Source: Stereum hirsutum FP-91666 SS1
Lineage: Eukaryota > Basidiomycota > Agaricomycetes > Russulales > Stereaceae
Length of the DNA stretch: 64,000 bases
Direction: 5' to 3'
Assembly: GCF_000264905.1 (NCBI RefSeq)
Contig: NW_006763143.1
Span: 155,711-219,710 of the forward strand
Below, piece after piece: positions 59,267 through 64,000 of this stretch. Positions within the stretch are counted from its first letter, which is position 1; each line of letters opens with the position of its first letter. Under the pieces are notes generated by a model. It was given only the letters and a program-made list of their open reading frames with translations. It did not search any database and was not told the DNA's origin. The translations under genes were made by a program, and so were the position numbers.

Positions 59267-60061
59267 GACTGATCGTGTGCGGTGTGTTTGAGCTCTGTCC
59301 AGGCATGTTCGCGCGTCCGTATTGAAAGAAGATCGATAGCCTGGTAAGAATATACATCGATGGGTAGATACAGATAGTATCGCACCAAATTCTATCCCTT
59401 CGTGTTGCCTCCAAGGACGTGATGTCGTCGCAGATAGTCTAAAAGACGAAACATTGGTTCAGTACGAATAACGCATGCGTTACTCTGTCTACAAGTGGTC
59501 ATCCGGGCAGAGGGTCGACATCACAGTTGTCCAAACACCTCCGACCATAAAAACGTCTCATTGATGTTGACATTCGAGCCACACCGATACACCCATTCCC
59601 CGCAAAATGCAACGCTTTGGCCACTCTTTCGCCAATTCAAAGTTCCTTCCAGTGTAGACAGAGAACGTAATCTATCACGACAATATCACGCACCGGTTTG
59701 AGACAGAGGTATCGCCTAAAGTCTTTCCTAGTGTTTAAATGCTTTCAGATCACGAAGAAAGGTATACAGTGGCGGTAAATGGCAAAAAAGGTTGAGTGTG
59801 TTGATCGTGGACGGATGAGCGTGAGTGGCCCAGGGCAGAGCCACGTGCTGCGGATGACGCGTACCGAAAGGTGTGGCCCATTTGTTTTGACCGTGCCACA
59901 CCGAACGACAGCAGAACGACACACCAAATTTACCTGTTTCAATCCTTTTGTACATTTTGACCAATAAAATACCCTATGTATCAGGAGCCCGTTCAAGAAA
60001 AAGGTATATACATCGAAGAATAAGTTATTATCTCCACCGAGTCACTCTGCGAACCACCCAG
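59267..60061. other. Intergenic, nothing recognised
   Basis: Promoter side of UBP2 and 3' flank of the C2/TM gene. GTGCCACACCG at about 59891 matches the element near 20746 and 6251. Confidence 0.45.
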
Positions 60062-62920
60062 TCATGGTCCCGGTTCAGGCGCCGCCGTTGAACCCGAAGG
60101 AACAGCCGTCACTGCCATTTCCCCTGGCTCGCGCACCACACCTCCTCCAGCCCCTCCTACGCCCCCACCACGCACTACTCCACCTCCACCTCCTCCCGTT
60201 CCGCCCCTCCCTCCCCCCGTAACAACCCACCTAACTCCCCTCCCGACCCCTCGCGCGACCCTCCCCACCGCCCCCCAACAACAATGCACCCCATAAACGA
60301 TCCCCTGCAGACTCACCAACACCCCCGCAACGACCATCATAATCAGCGCGGCTTCGTTCCACGCCTGCCACGCCATTGATGCTAGGAAGACGATGAGGCC
60401 GAGGATAGAGATGAGGAGCCAGAACAGTGGGAGTCGGGAGGAGAGGGAGAAGAAGAAGTAGGAGGCGTAGAGGTCTGTTGCTAATGTCTGTGTGTATGTG
60501 TTTTTCAGGTTGGTCAGTCAGCGGGTTTGGGGGTGGATGTGAAGGCGGAGGGAGGGTAAGGGTAAGGGGGACGTACTTGGAAGCGAGCGACGTTGGTGCG
60601 GGAGTAGACGAGCATGAACCACGAGACCATGCCTAGCCCAATCGCAGCTGCGAGACTCGAGATCGTGATAGCGCGTTTGGCCATATTATCTGGTTGCCCG
60701 AAAATCGCATCCGGCGCAAATCCAAATGCCGCCGTATCCAATCTATTCACGACCAGCACGTCAAAAAAAAAATCATGAACATCAGTTTAGTGCTCTCAAG
60801 GAAATGAATAGAGAGGGAAGATGTGGAAAGAATGCGTACCCAGCAACGCCAAGCAACAACGTCCCGACATAATACCACTCACTCTGTAACGACCCCACCG
60901 TCCTCTCCAAATCCGCATCCGTCTCCGCCTCCCTCAACTCCCTCCAATACGTGACCGAATCCATAACCGACGTCGCCACCGACCTAGTCGAACCTGCTCT
61001 CGAGTTCGTGGATTGCGCCGTGATGTTGGAGATGGAGGATTGAGCCGTGATGTTGGAGAGGGAGGATTGGGCGCTGATGGTGCTGTCTTGGGACATGTAA
61101 CGGGTGGGGAGAATCGAGGTGGCGATGTACGAGACGGAGCGGATGAGCAGGTTTGGTGGAGGTGGATGAGATGGGTACGAGTGCGGATCTGGGTGCGGAT
61201 GTGAGTGGAGGGGTTTTGAGGAAGGATGTTTGGTACGGGGACGGGACCGTGACCGAGAGCGGGAGCGAGAGGAATACCGAGATGAAGGGTATGGTCGAAT
61301 CTTAATATTGAACATCCGAATTCCTTCTTCGTCCATTGGTAGGATTTTCTCCGCCCCATCCTCATCCTCATCCCGGTCATAAATCGGAACCTCCTCTTCC
61401 TCCCCATAATCAGAACACTCCTCTTCCTCATCCTCATCGTCATACCCCATATGCACCCCATCCTCATCATCGACAAGATACCCCCTCAGCTGAGGCTTCA
61501 TCTTCCGCCCCCTCCTCCTCCTTATCGTCGAACTAGGCGTCGACCCTGACCCCGAAGTCGGATCTATATCTACGAGAGTAGGTTCGGTGTTGGTCGGTGA
61601 TTCAGAACCGTGGTCCGAAGACTCTGAATCGTCCGTTTCATGGTCATCATGGCCGTCAGAAAACGAGTGGTGATCGTCTTCGGCGTCTGAGAGAGTTGTG
61701 GCTGAAATGAGTGTTTGGGCGATGGAAGGTGGGGGGCGGACGCGGATGAGGAGCGTGGGGTAGGCGTGTTGGTTCTGTGCAGATTGTTTCCGGCCTTGGG
61801 AGGAAGCACGAAATAGTCGGACTTCGGCATCTACGAAAGAGAATTAGAGACCATCTGTCAGTTTATGCTCGATGTATTGCTCTTTAAATGTACAGGAAAG
61901 GAGGAGCCGGTAAACCGCCGGTTTATTCTCTTGATGAGCGTTACAGTGGGTGAAGTCGTGGCCTAGCTGCGCCACACGATCCATCATATGTTCACCATGA
62001 TTAATGGCGGTCGAGTCGGTATATATATGAGTACTGTGCACCTACGTGTCCGTAGTATGCCAATAACCAACATTCCATTGAAGTTTAGAGGCCGTAGGCT
62101 ATGAACAGCAACCACGGCCGACTTCCCATGAAACACGTATCCTTTCTTCATATAGACAAGGAGATCATTCCCAGACCACCCCAGAGCCCAACTGACACCC
62201 AGATTTGCGAAAGAGATGCGAAGGATGGTAGGTTTGAGGAGAAAACGAGACTCACGAGATCGACGATCCCCACCCTGACTCTTTACGATCTCTCCCAACC
62301 CCATCTTCCCACTAGCCACCAATTGTTTCTTCTTCCTACTCTTCTTGCTCGCCGAAGGCTTATGCCACACCTTAACGTCGACTTGGCTCGCGTGTCCCAC
62401 GTCGTCGCTGTGAAATGCGGTAAGAGATCAGGATGATGACAATGAATGAAGGCCGCCGTGTTGTTTGGTGAAGAACGTACAGGATCAGAGACTGCTTCAT
62501 GTTGGGATTTTGGCCGTCTACACCGAGTAGGATCTCGTGAGACTGATGTTCGTCGATGTCGAGGGTGACGATAGGTCTCCATGCTCGCTCAGGTCGAAGA
62601 AGACGAAGATTTCGTCCGCGAAGAACTGCATAGTTCACGAAAGGTCAAGATATGGCGCGTTTGACATCGTACAGAAGACTTCGAAATGGAGCATACCTAG
62701 AATATGCCACGAATGTCTGAGCAATAGCACAACATCAGTGTCAAAGCGTTCTTTGTTAGCAAAACGCGGAAGCACATTCAAGTTTCCGATCGTAGTCGGA
62801 GGCAAGCAGGTGCAACTCACGTCTCGGAAGTCGCCAACGGTACAGGTCCATTATGATGCTCATGCGCCGGCCCAGAACCAGTCTGAGCCTGCGCCTGGCG
62901 CGTTCGTGTTCGTGTCATGA
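60062..62920 (-). CDS. C2-like domain and multi-TM protein
   Basis: Hand splicing links several exons into one gene. The start at 62920 gives MTRTRTRQAQAQTGSGPAH, a short exon HSWHIL, then a C2-like beta-sandwich: VLRGRNLRLLRPERAWRPIVTLDI, NMKQSLILDDVGHASQVDVKVWH and KKKQLVASGKMGLGEIVKSQ. An intron of about 445 bp (61831-62276) joins SQ to DAEVRLFRASSQGRKQ. A long Ser- and acid-rich linker follows (DDEDEEEECSDYGEEEE, SRSRSRSRSRP) with three SNITAQSS-like repeats. The C-terminal part has about four membrane segments: WYYVGTLLLGVAG, ISSLAAAIGLGMVSWFMLVYS, LPLFWLLISILGLIVFLASMAW and AALIMMVVAGVLVSLQGIVYG. It ends in a Gly-rich tail at 60062. A tail-anchored membrane-contact or trafficking role is only a guess. 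Confidence 0.72.
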
Positions 62921-63499
62921 GAATAGAGAAGGGTATCAAGAACCGCGAGAAAACGTCGGCGAGCCTACTTATACACAGCGATGAGGCTATGAGGGCTCCG
63001 AAGAAGACATCTCTTCACGATGCCGAATAAGCGCCCGCTGGATTTGGAACAAGGCTCTCCGCATGCGTGTGGCTTTTGGGCGCCAGTGGGTACGCTTAAT
63101 TTGGTCAATACTTGCATCTTGACATCTCTACACTACGTAGGTCACACCTCGAGACGACTTACCATTTAGGCACGTAGGTTGATTGAATGGGTGGTGGTAT
63201 TCCACAGTTGCCTCTGCAGGTTCCCGTTCAATTCCCGTTTGAGTGGCACTGATTCGAGGCAGGTTCGATGACATCATTGTGTCAAGGGCGCGTGGTATAG
63301 AAAGGGAACCGAGCGTTATGATTCTCATCATCCGTAGTCCTTACAAATATTCATCGCAAGCTCGAATGTCGAGTGAAACAGGGATAGGTACTGCGTTCGA
63401 AATCAAGGATCCACAAGGGTCTCCACGGAGGCCATACTCAAAAGCCGGTTTGAACAATCACCGGAACCCTCGCGCTGGCATCCAGAAATTGTGGTCGCA
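62921..63499. other. Intergenic, nothing recognised
   Basis: Promoter side of the C2/TM gene. No conserved frame on either strand. Confidence 0.45.
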
Positions 63500-63909
63500 T
63501 CAAAAGGCGACATAGATGCGGATACAAAGAATTGAAGATAGACTTAGCGGGATATGCACTTCTCGCAGGGCATCATCCCACTCATCATCCAAATCCACGT
63601 ATGCTCCGATGGTTTCCGGATATGTGCCCTCCAAAGCCCAGACTATAATCTCTTCCAGACGTCGGAAACCTTGGATAAGATGTTTTCAGTCTTCTGTGCT
63701 GAGCCCAAATATCTTCCTGTTGAGAAAAACACGACTCAAGAGCCACCTTGGGCACTTCTGGATGCAACATCGGCGAGTTCTCCACGTCCCGTTTTGTCGA
63801 CCCTCCTCTCTCCCGAAGCTCTTTCTGAGACTGCTTCGGACGGAAACACTGAAGTCGAAGACGTTCTCAGTGAGTTCGTCGGTGGTAGGGTGTGGAACGG
63901 AGAGGACAT
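63500..63909 (-). CDS. Possible gene near the window edge
   Basis: Two minus-strand segments can be joined. The first, from ATG 63909, reads MSSPFHTLPPTNSLRTSS and stays open to SRSAQG. A GT-AAG intron leads to RRLEEIIVWALEGTYPETIG and then VDLDDEWDDALREVHIPLS, with a stop at 63500. The second segment looks truly coding. The C-rich to G-rich trend along this strand matches other genes in the window. A plus-strand frame at 63554-63928 (124 residues) competes and cannot be excluded. No family recognised; the 5' end may lie beyond 64000. Confidence 0.3.
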
Positions 63910-64000
63910 GGGCACGTATCGACGTTGAGCCTTGACCGAACGTTCGATGTTGCTTCGAGTGACTGCAGCAGTAGAATGACCCGAGAGGCTTTTAATTCCT

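Noticed and set aside
63210..63240. GTTCAATTCCCG, like a tRNA T arm
   Set aside because: No acceptor pairing and no anticodon arm upstream; chance match.

Overview
The window reads as nuclear DNA of a filamentous basidiomycete, most likely an Agaricomycete. Genes are dense, on both strands, and split by many short GT-AG introns of about 50-60 bp. The families fit that group: a 7-TM DUF6534 protein, a Goodbye-NACHT-WD40 NLR, a GMC oxidoreductase, an atypical G-alpha, DASH Ask1, an EI24/RRT8-like protein and AhpC/TSA-2 proteins. Gene models were built by hand from splice sites and conserved protein sequence, so several ends are not the ends of simple open frames.

Layout. 1-700: a degenerate 32-33 bp tandem repeat plus a 20-bp repeat. 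1580-2582 (+): GNAT acetyltransferase. 3215-3653: a complete hAT-like MITE with an 8-bp target duplication. 4008-5385 (+): unknown protein. 5809-5932 (+): tRNA-Pro(UGG) with an intron. 6377-10909 (+): ISWI chromatin remodeller. 11944-14219 (+): DUF6534 membrane protein. 14632-22337: a family cluster of four AhpC/TSA-2 (thioredoxin-fold) copies, two on each strand and one of them decayed, around an EI24/RRT8-like membrane protein gene. 22807-27167 (+): fungal NLR. 28470-30994 (-): atypical G-alpha. About 33162-34082 (+): RNase H-domain protein. 35065-37929 (+): Ask1. 39260-41502 (+): vWA protein. 43112-44308 (-): proteasome alpha5. 45288-46608 (+): zinc alcohol dehydrogenase. 48133-50634 (+): GMC oxidoreductase. 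51161-53399 (-): MYND-finger protein. 53771-59266 (-): Ubp2-type deubiquitinase. 60062-62920 (-): C2-like/transmembrane protein. 63500-63909 (-): a doubtful gene cut by the window edge.

Housekeeping genes (ISWI, Ask1, alpha5, Ubp2) alternate with accessory and signalling genes. The most distinctive locus is the AhpC/TSA-2 cluster. Each copy carries a separate 9-nt microexon that supplies the second cysteine of a CxxC motif, and a CCCCTAACCC-type motif lies upstream of every copy in the same orientation. The G-alpha lacks the residues at the two positions equivalent to Ras Gly12 and Gln61. At a larger scale, long exons on both strands change from C-rich to G-rich along the coding strand. No CRISPR array, operon or prophage is expected here and none is seen.
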